A DNA stretch of 49,926 bases from the NCBI GenBank assembly GCA_937995735.1, contig CALKIZ010000011.1, positions 1 to 49,926 of the forward strand. Reading direction: 5' to 3'. The stretch comes from an uncultured Neomegalonema sp. (GTDB lineage Bacteria > Pseudomonadota > Alphaproteobacteria > Rhodobacterales > Rhodobacteraceae). The notes beneath the pieces were generated by a model that searched no databases, had not been told where the DNA came from, and saw only the letters and a list, made by a program, of their open reading frames with translations. A program made the position numbers and the translations under genes. Within the stretch, counting starts at the first letter, position 1, and the number at the start of each line of letters is the position of its first letter. Shown piece by piece: positions 17,157 through 26,771 of this stretch.

Positions 17157-18041
17157 ATGACACCTGCAGCAATGACCATAGACGTTGAAGATTATTATCA
17201 CGTCCATGCCTTTAAAAACTCGATCCAAAGATCGCAATGGGCGGCAATGGAATCCCGCGTCGAAGCGAATACCCACCGGATGCTGGACCTCTTTGCCGAA
17301 ACGGAAAGCAAAGCGACTTTCTTTACACTCGGCTGTGTCGCTGCCGATCATCCCGAAATCGTAAAAAGAATAGTTGCGGAAGGTCACGAACTTGCCAGTC
17401 ATGGGTGGGATCATTGGGCCGTGTTCGATCAAGATCGCGCAGCATTCTTAACCGACATTACGCGCGCCAAAAACACTTTGGAAGACATTGGCGGAACAGC
17501 CGTAAAAGGGTATCGCGCCGCAAGTTTCTCAATAGATGACCGCAGTCCGTGGGCCTATGATGCACTGGCGGAGGCGGGATACCTCTACTCGTCATCATCT
17601 CATCCGATTGCTCATGACGCTTACGGAGATCCGAACGCTGACCGGGGGCCACACAATACGGAATCCGGTATTGTCGAGATACCCGTCATTACCGCGACCG
17701 TCGGCAAGCGCCGTGTTCCGGCAGGTGGCGGCGGTTTCTTTCGCTTATTTCCGCTTGGTTGGTTCACACGAGCGCATCGGCAGGCTGTTACCGAAGGATT
17801 AACGCCAAATTTTTATCTTCATCCTTGGGAAATTGATCCGGGGCAACCTCGTATTAAAGACGCACCGCTAAAATCGCGGTTTAGGCACTATGTCAACCTG
17901 TCGAAATGCGAGCCAAAATTAAAGCGGCTCTTACATACTGCGGCATGGACCAGAATGGATGAGGCGTATCATGGATGGATCGGCGGGACTAAACGATCTG
18001 ATGCTCAAACCGGTCACGGTTTCGCATCTAACGCAGGCTGA
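17157..18041 (+). CDS. XrtA-system polysaccharide deacetylase (NodB-like, DUF3473)
   Basis: Carbohydrate esterase family 4 protein that would remove acetyl groups from the nascent polysaccharide. The catalytic metal motif is clear: MTIDVEDYYHV at the start gives the Asp pair and HELASHGWDH (about residues 77-86) the metal-binding histidines. A later YRAASFSID and the C-terminal YLHPWEIDPGQP are typical of the DUF3473 group in exosortase loci. The ATG at 17157 follows TTGGAGGG. No signal peptide is seen, so it may act in the cytoplasm or be exported in another way. The next gene starts inside it. Confidence 0.9.
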   Translation: MTPAAMTIDVEDYYHVHAFKNSIQRSQWAAMESRVEANTHRMLDLFAETESKATFFTLGCVAADHPEIVKRIVAEGHELASHGWDHWAVFDQDRAAFLTDITRAKNTLEDIGGTAVKGYRAASFSIDDRSPWAYDALAEAGYLYSSSSHPIAHDAYGDPNADRGPHNTESGIVEIPVITATVGKRRVPAGGGGFFRLFPLGWFTRAHRQAVTEGLTPNFYLHPWEIDPGQPRIKDAPLKSRFRHYVNLSKCEPKLKRLLHTAAWTRMDEAYHGWIGGTKRSDAQTGHGFASNAG

Positions 18042-19038
18042 CCACGCCGCATGGGATGATTATGTCAACGATCACGATAATGGCTCGCCGTTTCATTTAA
18101 TGGCCTGGCGCAATGCCGTGATTGAAGCATTAGGGTATGATGCCCCCTATCTGATGGCACGTCGCGGAGATCAGGTGGTTGGAATTTTGCCAATCATCCA
18201 TGCGAAAACCCGTTTGTTCGGCAACAATCTTATCTCAAGCGCTTTCTCAGTTGGCGGTGGAATCTTAGCAAATGACTCAAGCGTTGAGGCAGAGTTAGGA
18301 AATGCCGCAATCGCTCTGGGCGAAGAGAAAAAAGTCGAGAGTTTAGAATTACGCAGCACGAAAGCTGTGTTCAAAAGCTGGCCAACGAAATCAGAAACCT
18401 ATGCCAGTTATACCGCGCCGCTTTCCGCCGATGCAGATGAAAGACTGAAAGCCATCCCCCGCAAAAAACGCGCGGATGTGCGTAAAGGGATCAAGGCTGA
18501 TTTCCCTGTCGATGCGAATGCTTCAGTCGATGTGTTTTTTGAGCTTTATGCCAAAAACCTTCATGCGCTCGGCACACCTGTGATGCCGAAGAAATGGTAT
18601 GCCGCGTTGAAAAAAGCATTCGGCGATGCGTGCGAGATCGCGACGGTTCAGGGGCCGGATGGGCCTGTGGTCGGCTTGATGAGCTTTTATCACAAAAATA
18701 CTGTTTATCCGTACTATGTCGGCGCAACGATCGAGGCGCGCAAGCTGCACGCATTCGATCATGTTTATTGGACGCTGATGGAACGTGCGCTTGATCGGGG
18801 ATGCACAGTGTTTGACTTTGGCCGGTCAAAGATTGGAACCGGAGCAGCAGATTACAAAAAGCACTGGGGGTTTGAAGGCGTCCCCTTAGAATATCAGTTC
18901 CACCTTTATGGTGATAACGCGATGCCTGATATCAATCCGAACAATCCGAAATACGCACGTTTCGTGAAGATCTGGCAGAAACTTCCTTTTGCCGCCACAA
19001 AAGTCATCGGGCCAATGCTTGCGAGGCAATTGGCATGA
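17971..19038 (+). CDS. FemAB-family XrtA/PEP-CTERM-associated protein
   Basis: Member of the FemAB/GNAT-like acyltransferases that accompanies exosortase A loci. The two half-domains are visible: residues 20-160 with LMAWRNAVIEALGYDAPYLMA, and the second with YVGATIEARKLHAFDHVYW and FDFGRSKIGTGAADYKKHWGF. FemAB proteins transfer amino acids from aminoacyl-tRNA to lipid-linked precursors; in this group the substrate is unknown, and modification of the polysaccharide is a guess. The ATG at 17971 has GAGG six bases upstream; 17959 and 18001 are alternatives. It overlaps the deacetylase by 71 bp and the next gene by 4 bp. Confidence 0.9.
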   Translation: MDGSAGLNDLMLKPVTVSHLTQADHAAWDDYVNDHDNGSPFHLMAWRNAVIEALGYDAPYLMARRGDQVVGILPIIHAKTRLFGNNLISSAFSVGGGILANDSSVEAELGNAAIALGEEKKVESLELRSTKAVFKSWPTKSETYASYTAPLSADADERLKAIPRKKRADVRKGIKADFPVDANASVDVFFELYAKNLHALGTPVMPKKWYAALKKAFGDACEIATVQGPDGPVVGLMSFYHKNTVYPYYVGATIEARKLHAFDHVYWTLMERALDRGCTVFDFGRSKIGTGAADYKKHWGFEGVPLEYQFHLYGDNAMPDINPNNPKYARFVKIWQKLPFAATKVIGPMLARQLA

Positions 19039-20270
19039 GTGCTGTCAAACCAACATTGCTATTTTTGGCCCATCGGATTCCGTACCCTCCGACCAAGGGC
19101 GAGAAACTACGCGCCTATAATTTGCTTAAAGGTCTTTCAGAAACGTATGACATTTGGCTTGGTGCCCCGCTTGATGATCCTGATGATTGGCAATACCGGG
19201 ATGCGCTTGACGACTATTGCATAGAGACACATATCGCCGATATCCGGGGACGCACACGTCATCGCGCTGCGCTCGAGGCACTCGCACGTGGAGAGCCGGT
19301 TTCCTATTCTTATTTTCGCGAACGTGGCATGATGGATTGGGTCGCAAAGCGGAGCGGTGAACGTCCTTTTGATGCCGTCTTCGTTTATTCCTCAGGAGCC
19401 GCGCCATATCTGAAAGCCATGCGCCGCAAGGCGGGTGCAACGATCATGGATTTCGTCGATGTGGATTCGGAAAAATGGCGGGCGCTTGGCGAAACAGCCA
19501 AAGGCCCTATGAAGCATGTTTACGCTCGTGAAGCGAAACTACTCCTCGCCGAAGAACGTCGTCTTGGCGCGCTCTCAGATGCCAATCTTTTGGTAACGGA
19601 TGCCGAAGCAGCCCTTTATACAGAGTTGACCGGATTACCCGCGATGACCGTTGGTAACGGCGTCGATACGGAATATTGGGGGGCTGCTAAGTCGATTGAA
19701 TCGCCCTATTCCGGTGATCGCCAGCGGGTGATATTTACCGGCGTGATGGATTACGAACCAAATGTTGAAGCAGTGATTTGGTTTGCCGCTGAAGCCATGC
19801 CGAAACTTCGCGCGATGGGCCGGAATATCGAGTTTGTCATCGCAGGAGGACGCCCTACAAAGGCGGTTCAAGCGCTCGGCGAAGCAGAAGACATTACAGT
19901 GACGGGCCGCGTAGAAGACATGCGCGGCTGGTTAGGCCATGCAGACCTTGCCGTCGCACCCTTATTGCTAGCGCGCGGCGTACAAAACAAGGTTCTCGAA
20001 GCCATGGCAGCGGGAACGCCAATTTTAACGACGACACCGGCATTAACAGGAATTGACGCCGTACCGGGACAAGATGCCCTCGTTTGTAAAACGGGTGAAG
20101 ACTTTGCAACAGCCATTCTCGATTTGCTCGACGACAAAGCCCGTCGGGATGAGATGGCAAAATCAGCTCAGGCATTTGCCCAGAATGGATATGGCTGGGG
20201 TGCAAAAGTTGCTGATCTAGTAAAAATCATTGAAAGCGCACGAGACACTGCGCCCGCACAGGTTGCCTAA
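19035..20270 (+). CDS. XrtA-system glycosyltransferase (GT-B, TIGR03087-like)
   Basis: Family 1-like glycosyltransferase of exosortase loci that adds a sugar to the repeat unit. The N-terminal half begins LFLAHRIPYPPTKGEKLRAY, typical of this subgroup. The nucleotide-sugar-binding C-terminal half includes VGNGVDTEYW, VIFTGVMDYEPNVEAV, and LEAMAAGTPILTT, whose glutamate contacts the donor. At 411 residues the length is normal. It starts by an ATGA overlap with the FemAB-like gene and ends in a TAATG junction with the exosortase gene, so the three are translationally coupled. Confidence 0.92.
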   Translation: MSAVKPTLLFLAHRIPYPPTKGEKLRAYNLLKGLSETYDIWLGAPLDDPDDWQYRDALDDYCIETHIADIRGRTRHRAALEALARGEPVSYSYFRERGMMDWVAKRSGERPFDAVFVYSSGAAPYLKAMRRKAGATIMDFVDVDSEKWRALGETAKGPMKHVYAREAKLLLAEERRLGALSDANLLVTDAEAALYTELTGLPAMTVGNGVDTEYWGAAKSIESPYSGDRQRVIFTGVMDYEPNVEAVIWFAAEAMPKLRAMGRNIEFVIAGGRPTKAVQALGEAEDITVTGRVEDMRGWLGHADLAVAPLLLARGVQNKVLEAMAAGTPILTTTPALTGIDAVPGQDALVCKTGEDFATAILDLLDDKARRDEMAKSAQAFAQNGYGWGAKVADLVKIIESARDTAPAQVA

Positions 20271-21850
20271 TGACAATATCGACCGACACTCATATCATAG
20301 AAACAGACTCGAAATGGCGTATTCACGTCATTCAATTTGTGCTTTTAATAGCAACGCTATGTGCCGCACAATGGTCGACTCTCACGAATATGGTCGAAAT
20401 TTGGTATCATACGACAACCTATAATCACGGGTTTATTGTCGTGCCGGTCAGTGTCTATCTCGTATGGCGCCGGCGTGGTGAACTTGCATCCGCTATTCCA
20501 TCGAACGCCTATTCCTCGCTGTTACCATTGCTGCTTTGCTCCATCTTCGGTTTGATAGGAGAGTTGAGCGGGGTCAATCTTGCGCGGCACATTGGTTTTG
20601 TTGGTGCATTAATGTGCCTCATTCCATTGTCCTTTGGTTGGCCGGTGACACGCCGGTTTATCTTTCCGGTTTTATTTCTCAGCTTCATGATTCCGGTTGG
20701 TGATTTCCTGATTGCGCCGCTGCAAATTTTAACCGCTGACGTGTCCGTTTGGATGATCCAAATGACGGGCGTTCCGGTTTATCGTGAAGGGTTGATGATC
20801 GAACTCTCATCCGGTCTTTGGGAAGTTGCCGAAGCCTGCGCCGGCGTGCGGTTCTTAATCGCCAATATCTTCGTTGCGACTGTCTTTGCATATTTAAGTT
20901 ATGACAAAGCGTGGAAATGGGTTTTGTTCGCTATCCTGGCTGTCGCGATTCCGATTGGCGCGAACTGTATCCGCGCATACGGGATCATGATGCTGGCTCA
21001 TGCGACGGATAACGCTCTTGCAGTCGGTGTTGATCACCTTGTTTACGGTTGGGTATTTTTCTCCTTAGTGATGCTCATCATGCTGTGGGTGGGAACAAAA
21101 TTTGCCGACCGCCAGTTGGAAGATCCCGTTTATATCGAGGCCGATAACAACAAAAACCACTCACAAGGCGGCCTCGGGATTGCCATTGCCGGTTCGCTCA
21201 TGATTGCCGGTGCGCCAGCCTTCGCCGCCATCAGCAAGCCGGTTCCAACCGCAATGCCATCCGCACTCATCAAACCGATGATACCGGAAAACTGGCAGAT
21301 CATACCTTGGGATGGCGATGCACCGGATCGTTGGATACCGCGTTTTGACGGTGCAGATCGCGCGGAGATCGAGCGCCTATCGAATGGCACTGAGACACTT
21401 GATATGGTCGTGACGTATTATACGCACCAGCGCGACGGCTCTGAAGCACTGCATTACTCTAACCGCTTCGATGACGATACAATCTGGGTTCGGGCTGGAG
21501 TCGGAAACACGATTCTAAAGACAGGGGAAACGGGGCTGCCGGGAGTGGCGCGTCGCGATAACCTGACTTACTTCCAACAAACGAGCAATTCATCCGGTAC
21601 AATTTTCTCGTCACGTCTCGTCACGTCTTGGGTTTGGGTCGGCGGTTCACTCACGGCTGATCCATTAACCGCAAAGCTCGCCGGGATGAAAGCACGGCTC
21701 TCGGGCGGTCAAGCGGGCGCGGCGGTTGTTGCATTCTCTGTTCAGTATGACGACCCCGCAGAAGAAGAACGCGCACGAAAGACAATCGAGACTTTCCTCG
21801 CAGATATGAAACCCATAGCGCCGGTGCTTGAGGCAGCAGGAAACAACTAA
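20270..21850 (+). CDS. xrtA: Exosortase A fused to an EpsI-type domain
   Basis: Multi-span membrane cysteine protease/transpeptidase that processes PEP-CTERM proteins. The exosortase half (about residues 1-290) has eight or so membrane segments and all three catalytic residues: Cys190 in EACAGVRF, Arg235 in NCIRAYGI and His256 in VDHLVYGWVFF. After residue 310 comes a periplasmic EpsI domain of about 210 residues (IPENWQIIPWDG, later FSSRLVTSWVWVGG), fused to exosortase as in many XrtA proteins. It overlaps the genes on both sides by one base. Confidence 0.95.
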   Translation: MTISTDTHIIETDSKWRIHVIQFVLLIATLCAAQWSTLTNMVEIWYHTTTYNHGFIVVPVSVYLVWRRRGELASAIPSNAYSSLLPLLLCSIFGLIGELSGVNLARHIGFVGALMCLIPLSFGWPVTRRFIFPVLFLSFMIPVGDFLIAPLQILTADVSVWMIQMTGVPVYREGLMIELSSGLWEVAEACAGVRFLIANIFVATVFAYLSYDKAWKWVLFAILAVAIPIGANCIRAYGIMMLAHATDNALAVGVDHLVYGWVFFSLVMLIMLWVGTKFADRQLEDPVYIEADNNKNHSQGGLGIAIAGSLMIAGAPAFAAISKPVPTAMPSALIKPMIPENWQIIPWDGDAPDRWIPRFDGADRAEIERLSNGTETLDMVVTYYTHQRDGSEALHYSNRFDDDTIWVRAGVGNTILKTGETGLPGVARRDNLTYFQQTSNSSGTIFSSRLVTSWVWVGGSLTADPLTAKLAGMKARLSGGQAGAAVVAFSVQYDDPAEEERARKTIETFLADMKPIAPVLEAAGNN

Positions 21851-23751
21851 TGTGCGGAATCGCTGGTATCATTGACCTCGACGGCCCTCGTGACATTCCG
21901 CGCGGGCGCATCCAAGCAATGACGGATGCTATTGCTCATCGCGGACCGGATGGTGAGGGGCATTGGCTTGCCCCCGGTGTTGCATTGGGTCATCGGCGGC
22001 TGGCGATTATTGATCCTGAAGGCGGAGTTCAACCGATGATCGGCGACAAAATATCTGTCGCATTCAACGGGATGATTTATAATTTTCGCGAGTTGCGCGC
22101 CGAACTGGAAGCCCACGGCGCACGGTTCGAAACCAACAGCGATACGGAAGTTTTGTTGCATGGATGGCGTGCATGGGGTGCGGCTTTACCGGAAAAACTC
22201 GATGGCTTTTTTGCCGCCGCTATCTGGGACGCGCGGGATGAGACGCTCGCGCTGATCCGGGATCGCTGGGGTAAAAAGCCGCTCTATTATTCGGTATCAC
22301 CTCAGGGCGAACTTTTATTCGGGTCAGACCTCTCTGCGATTCTTGCAGGAATGAATCACACACCGGACATTCGCGAAGACGCCCTGTCGGATTATCTTGC
22401 ATTCGGGTATGTGCCGGAGCCTAAATCAATCCTTGCCGGGGTTGAAAAGCTGCCGCCGGCACATCGTATGATCCTCAAGCGCGGGGCTTGGCGCGATGCG
22501 AAAGCCGAGCGCTATTGGACAATTAACATCCATCCCGAAGATCGCGGACAAACGATGGAAGATGCCGTAACGGAACTGGTTCCGTTGTTGCGCTCTGCCA
22601 TCGGTAAACGGTTGATTGCAGATGTTCCACTCGGCGCATTCTTATCGGGCGGTGTCGATAGCGGAGCCATGGTTGCACTGGCGACTCAGGCACGCGGGCC
22701 GGGCCTTGATGCCTGCACGATGGCTTTCGAAGATGCGGCCTTTGATGAAAGTGATCTGGCGGCGAAAGTCGCAAAGCAATACGGCGCGCGGCATCACATC
22801 GAAACCGTTCACGAAGAGGCTATGGCCGATCTGAATCCGCTCGGTATTGCCTTTTCCGAACCATTTGCCGATGCCTCCGCCCTGCCGACAATGCAATTAT
22901 GCGCGCTCGCGTCAAAGCATGTGAAAGTAGCACTCTCAGGAGATGGCGGCGACGAGCTGTTTGCCGGATACCGGCGCTATCCCTATCACATGAATGAAGA
23001 ACGCCTGAAAGGACGCATTCCCGGTGCAGTATCGCGCGGGTTATTCGGGCCATTGGCGCGCGCCTATCCCGCTATGCCGAATGCTCCTAAAGTCTTCCGT
23101 GCAAAAGCAACATTCGAGTCGCTGGCCACCGATGCGATGGGCGGCTTGTTCCGTGCCACGGCCATCATGCGCGAGAATGAGCGTGATGCCTTGATGGTAC
23201 GCCCGCCTCACTATTCATCGGCAGACCTGTTGCGCACTCATGCCGCTGAGGCCCAAACTGATGATCCTTTAGCCCGCGCCCAATATGTTGACCTTATGAC
23301 ATGGCTACCGGGACGCATGTTGGTGAAGGTTGACCGCGCGAGCATGTACTCAGGGGTTGAGGTTCGTAATCCCTTGCTCGACCTTCATCTGGCGGAATGG
23401 GCAGCAAAACTGCCGACGCGGCTCAAGCTCGACGGATTCAGCGGGAAGCATGTTCTTAAATCCGCCTTGCGCGGATTGGTCCCATCGGAGATTCTCGACG
23501 CAAAGAAACGCGGTTTTGTCGCGCCTATCGGCGGATGGATGACGGGCCGGTTTGCCGCACAAATGGAAGCGTTGCCGGCGCACTCTCATCTTGCTGAATC
23601 CGGCCTTATTGAACCCAAAGCCGTCACCACGCTATGGGACGAAATGCGTCGCGGCAAATCAGACCGGTCACGCGAGTTGTGGACATTGATGATGCTTAAC
23701 GGTTTTCTCGGGCGTTTAAATGGTGAAACCGCTCAGAGCAATGCAGCATAA
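21850..23751 (+). CDS. XrtA-system amidotransferase, asparagine synthase-like
   Basis: Glutamine-dependent amidotransferase of the asparagine synthetase B family. The class II glutaminase domain begins MCGIAGIIDLDG with the nucleophile Cys2, followed by AIAHRGPDGEGHW. The synthetase domain has the ATP-binding PP-loop LSGGVDSGAMV near residue 266 and LSGDGGDELFAGYRRY. In exosortase loci such proteins are thought to amidate a sugar carboxylate or the polymer rather than make free asparagine; the substrate is not known. At 633 residues it is normal. One-base overlap with xrtA. It is the last of the tightly packed genes. Confidence 0.93.
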   Translation: MCGIAGIIDLDGPRDIPRGRIQAMTDAIAHRGPDGEGHWLAPGVALGHRRLAIIDPEGGVQPMIGDKISVAFNGMIYNFRELRAELEAHGARFETNSDTEVLLHGWRAWGAALPEKLDGFFAAAIWDARDETLALIRDRWGKKPLYYSVSPQGELLFGSDLSAILAGMNHTPDIREDALSDYLAFGYVPEPKSILAGVEKLPPAHRMILKRGAWRDAKAERYWTINIHPEDRGQTMEDAVTELVPLLRSAIGKRLIADVPLGAFLSGGVDSGAMVALATQARGPGLDACTMAFEDAAFDESDLAAKVAKQYGARHHIETVHEEAMADLNPLGIAFSEPFADASALPTMQLCALASKHVKVALSGDGGDELFAGYRRYPYHMNEERLKGRIPGAVSRGLFGPLARAYPAMPNAPKVFRAKATFESLATDAMGGLFRATAIMRENERDALMVRPPHYSSADLLRTHAAEAQTDDPLARAQYVDLMTWLPGRMLVKVDRASMYSGVEVRNPLLDLHLAEWAAKLPTRLKLDGFSGKHVLKSALRGLVPSEILDAKKRGFVAPIGGWMTGRFAAQMEALPAHSHLAESGLIEPKAVTTLWDEMRRGKSDRSRELWTLMMLNGFLGRLNGETAQSNAA

Positions 23752-23880
23752 CTGCACATTATTTCAGGTCACATATTCCAGAAATTTTGCAGGAAGCTAC
23801 CGGATTATTAACAATGATTATACATAGTATAACGCGAACTCACCAATTTCTAAAAAATCCGCCTAAATCGCCGCGTTAAC

Positions 23881-23895
23881 TTAAATCTACCTTAA
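23881..23895 (+). promoter_or_regulatory. CtrA-type box upstream of the PrsT-like gene
   Basis: TTAA, seven bases, TTAA, 54 bp before the gene start, with an extra TTAAC directly ahead at 23876-23880. This is the spacing of the CtrA recognition site. It lies in a 197-bp gap and suggests that the TPR gene has its own promoter. Confidence 0.45.
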
Positions 23896-23948
23896 GCCAA
23901 AGAAGCCAACCTCCTGACAGAATTTATCTGTGCCGGGAGCACCTCATT

Positions 23949-26714
23949 ATGCTGATTCGTAAAACGATTTTCGCCGTTATTCTCTCAACCGTTTCTGTTC
24001 CGGCGCTTTATGTAAGCACTGTTCCAGCCGCAGCGAACGTCCAAGCGGCAATTGATAACCCTTACATTACAAGTGCAAAAGCACATTTTGAAGCCGGCCG
24101 TCATCGCGACGCAAGCATCGAACTAAAAAATGCATTACGGCAAGATCCAGAAAATGCAACGGGACGCTATTTGCTTGGTCGAATTTTTTTGGACCAAGGT
24201 GATCTTACCGGCGCTCTCAAAGAATTAGGCCGCGCGCACAAACTTTCCCCGAATGATGATACTGCAATTTGGCTTGCTGAAGCCCGGATGCAAAAAGGCA
24301 ATGCCAAAGGCGCACTGGAGTTGATAGATGGTGAAGGGAGCACGATTGATGCAACCGTCCATCGCCTGACCATTAGCGCCGCCGCATTCACACAACTCAA
24401 TAAATTCGACGAAGCCGAGGCAGCTTATCGCAAAACGCTTGAGATTGATCCGCGCCGTGTTGAAGGCCATTTCGGACTGGCACAGGTCTTTGCCAGCCGG
24501 AAAGATTACAGGGCGGCGGCAGACAAACTTGATGAGATCGTTATCGGTAAGCCTGACTTTTCGCCCGGTTGGATGCTGCGCGGTGAGGTAGCATTGGCGA
24601 AAGGCGACAAACAAGCTGCGTTTGTCGCCTTTGATAAGGCTGTCACGCTCTCACCGGACGACCCTTCTCCATTGATTGCGCGCGCCCGCGCTAATCTCGC
24701 CACAGGCGATCTTGAGCGAGCAAAAGTTGATGCTAGAACCGTTTTGGAATTGGCCGAAAATGCTCCCATTTCGCACTATCTCAGTGCAGCGATTGCCTAT
24801 GCTGAGGGAGATGTCGAAACGGCCAACCGGTCCTTTACCCAGTTGCAAAGAAATTTCGATAATTTTGCCCCTGCCGTGCTGCTCGGCGCATTGATCAAGC
24901 ACCAAAAAGGCGAGAACAACCAAGCGGATTCTCTGTTGGTCAAATACATTGGTATGCAGCCGGACAATATTGAAGCACGGCGGGCGCTTGCAAGTGTACG
25001 CCTCGCCAATGGCCAGCCCCGCAATGCACTCGATATGCTGAACAGTGTTTTGGACAGAGCTCCGAATGACTCAGCAAGCCTGCGTCAAAAAGCCAGTGCT
25101 CACCTCAGCCTCGATCAATATGACAAAGCAAAAGCAATTTTCAGAAAACTGGCCCAGGGAAGTGTCCCGGAGGAAGCGCGTGAAGCGCAGATGGCATTGT
25201 CCTTACTTGACCCCCCGGCTGAAGCTACAGATCCGGTTTTTGCTAATCAGGAAGTGCGGCATATTTTGCTAAAAGGCATTGACAGGATCGTAAATGATGA
25301 TCACGAGGCCGCAAAAAAACTGTTGGATAAGATAAATGTAGCCGACAGTGCCACACTCCTCGCACTACGCGGCAGCGTGGCGGCTGAACTTGGAAATGGC
25401 AAGCAGGCACGCGATTACCTGGATCGTGCGCTTGAAATCGCGCCTGAAATGACCCCTGCAATTGCGACCTATGCCGAGCTGGATCAACGCGACGGGAAGA
25501 CAGGTGAAATCCTGCCAAGACTAATGCGTCTGCTTGATAAACGTCCGCAAAGCGAATTGCTGACGCTCAGCGTGGCGCAACGCATGACGACCGAAGGCAA
25601 TCGAACAGAAGCGACAGATTTTCTCGCCGAAAGGTCGAAAATTGTGCCCAAATCCGCAATCATATCACGGTCGCTTGTCTCGGCTTATATGGTACAGGAA
25701 GATTTTGAAGCTGCCGCAAATGAAGCCGAACGCCTGTCAACCGTTGCTTCAGACAATCCCGGGATGCTGGTTTTTGCAACTAAGGCTTTGATTGATGCAA
25801 AAGCACCAAAACGGGCTGTCCCGATTGCGAAAGCAATCCGAAAGCTCATCCCTAAATCACCGCAAGCCGCACTGTTGGTCGCTGATACCCAAAAGGAAAG
25901 TGGTGATACTGCTTCGGCGCGCAAGACATTGCACTCTGCTCAGAAGGAATGGCCTGATCTCGTCCCGATCGTTGCCGCTTTGGTGCGTTTGGAAGTCGAA
26001 GAAGGTAACTTAGATGCCGTCAAGGCGGCAACGAAAGCGCTGTCTCGTAAAGACCCAAGCTCTGCGGCGCGCTTAACCGCAAATGCGATGACCGAAATTG
26101 GAAAACCCGATCTTGCTATACAAGCATTGGAAGGGGCATTCGCGAAAAAACCCAGTGCGAGGCTTGCCGTCGATCTGTTCGGCGCGCGCCGCAGCGCCGG
26201 CAACGACAAATTGGCTTTCTCCGAACTTTCAAAATGGATCGACTCCCATCCGGATGACCGTATTTCACTGTTAAGCTACGCAACCGCATTGCTGGAAGTT
26301 GGACGCCAGGGAGAAGCAACTAAGGCATATGAAGCGTATCTTACGCTCGAACCAAACAATCCTGTTGCACTCAACAACTATGCGTGGCTGCGCCATCAAA
26401 GTCAGCGCCCTGATGCACTGGATTATGCGCAGCGCGCCTATAATGCAGCCAGCGGTTCACCCGAAATTGCCGATACCTACGGCTGGATGTTGGTGACGTA
26501 TGGCAAGTTGAAAGAGGGTCTTGACCTGCTGAAGACCGCAAAAGATGCTGCACCGGACAATCCGGGCATCAACTATCACTTTGCCTATGCCCTCTCAAAA
26601 GCAGGACGCGGCGATGAGGCGAAATCGGTGCTCGTCAATGTTCTTGAAGGAACTGTGGAGTTCGAAGAACGCGCAGAGGCAGAACAACTCATGCGGAAAC
26701 TAAACGGCGGCTAA
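23949..26714 (+). CDS. PrsT-like TPR-repeat protein of the PEP-CTERM/XrtA system
   Basis: A 921-residue exported protein made almost entirely of tetratricopeptide repeats, for example YLLGRIFLDQGDLTGALKEL, AAYRKTLEIDPRRVEGHFGL and YLTLEPNNPVALNNYAWLRH. The family (PrsT) is annotated as a lipoprotein in exosortase A loci and is thought to scaffold polymer export or protein sorting. Here the signal peptide (residues 1-34, ending STVPAAANVQA) contains no cysteine, so the protein should be soluble in the periplasm rather than lipid-anchored. Weak ribosome-binding site GGGAGCACC. The gene is the last of the locus and is followed by a strong terminator. Confidence 0.88.
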   Translation: MLIRKTIFAVILSTVSVPALYVSTVPAAANVQAAIDNPYITSAKAHFEAGRHRDASIELKNALRQDPENATGRYLLGRIFLDQGDLTGALKELGRAHKLSPNDDTAIWLAEARMQKGNAKGALELIDGEGSTIDATVHRLTISAAAFTQLNKFDEAEAAYRKTLEIDPRRVEGHFGLAQVFASRKDYRAAADKLDEIVIGKPDFSPGWMLRGEVALAKGDKQAAFVAFDKAVTLSPDDPSPLIARARANLATGDLERAKVDARTVLELAENAPISHYLSAAIAYAEGDVETANRSFTQLQRNFDNFAPAVLLGALIKHQKGENNQADSLLVKYIGMQPDNIEARRALASVRLANGQPRNALDMLNSVLDRAPNDSASLRQKASAHLSLDQYDKAKAIFRKLAQGSVPEEAREAQMALSLLDPPAEATDPVFANQEVRHILLKGIDRIVNDDHEAAKKLLDKINVADSATLLALRGSVAAELGNGKQARDYLDRALEIAPEMTPAIATYAELDQRDGKTGEILPRLMRLLDKRPQSELLTLSVAQRMTTEGNRTEATDFLAERSKIVPKSAIISRSLVSAYMVQEDFEAAANEAERLSTVASDNPGMLVFATKALIDAKAPKRAVPIAKAIRKLIPKSPQAALLVADTQKESGDTASARKTLHSAQKEWPDLVPIVAALVRLEVEEGNLDAVKAATKALSRKDPSSAARLTANAMTEIGKPDLAIQALEGAFAKKPSARLAVDLFGARRSAGNDKLAFSELSKWIDSHPDDRISLLSYATALLEVGRQGEATKAYEAYLTLEPNNPVALNNYAWLRHQSQRPDALDYAQRAYNAASGSPEIADTYGWMLVTYGKLKEGLDLLKTAKDAAPDNPGINYHFAYALSKAGRGDEAKSVLVNVLEGTVEFEERAEAEQLMRKLNGG

Positions 26715-26735
26715 CACCTGCCTTTCCCTGCACTC

Positions 26736-26765
26736 AAAAGCCCCGGATTTATATTCGGGGCTTTT
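26736..26765 (+). terminator. Intrinsic terminator of the exopolysaccharide locus
   Basis: AAAAGCCCCG (26736-26745) pairs with CGGGGCTTTT (26756-26765), 10-base loop, followed by more T. The A-rich left arm makes it likely to work for the convergent DUF817 gene as well. Confidence 0.9.
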
Positions 26766-26771
26766 TTCGTT

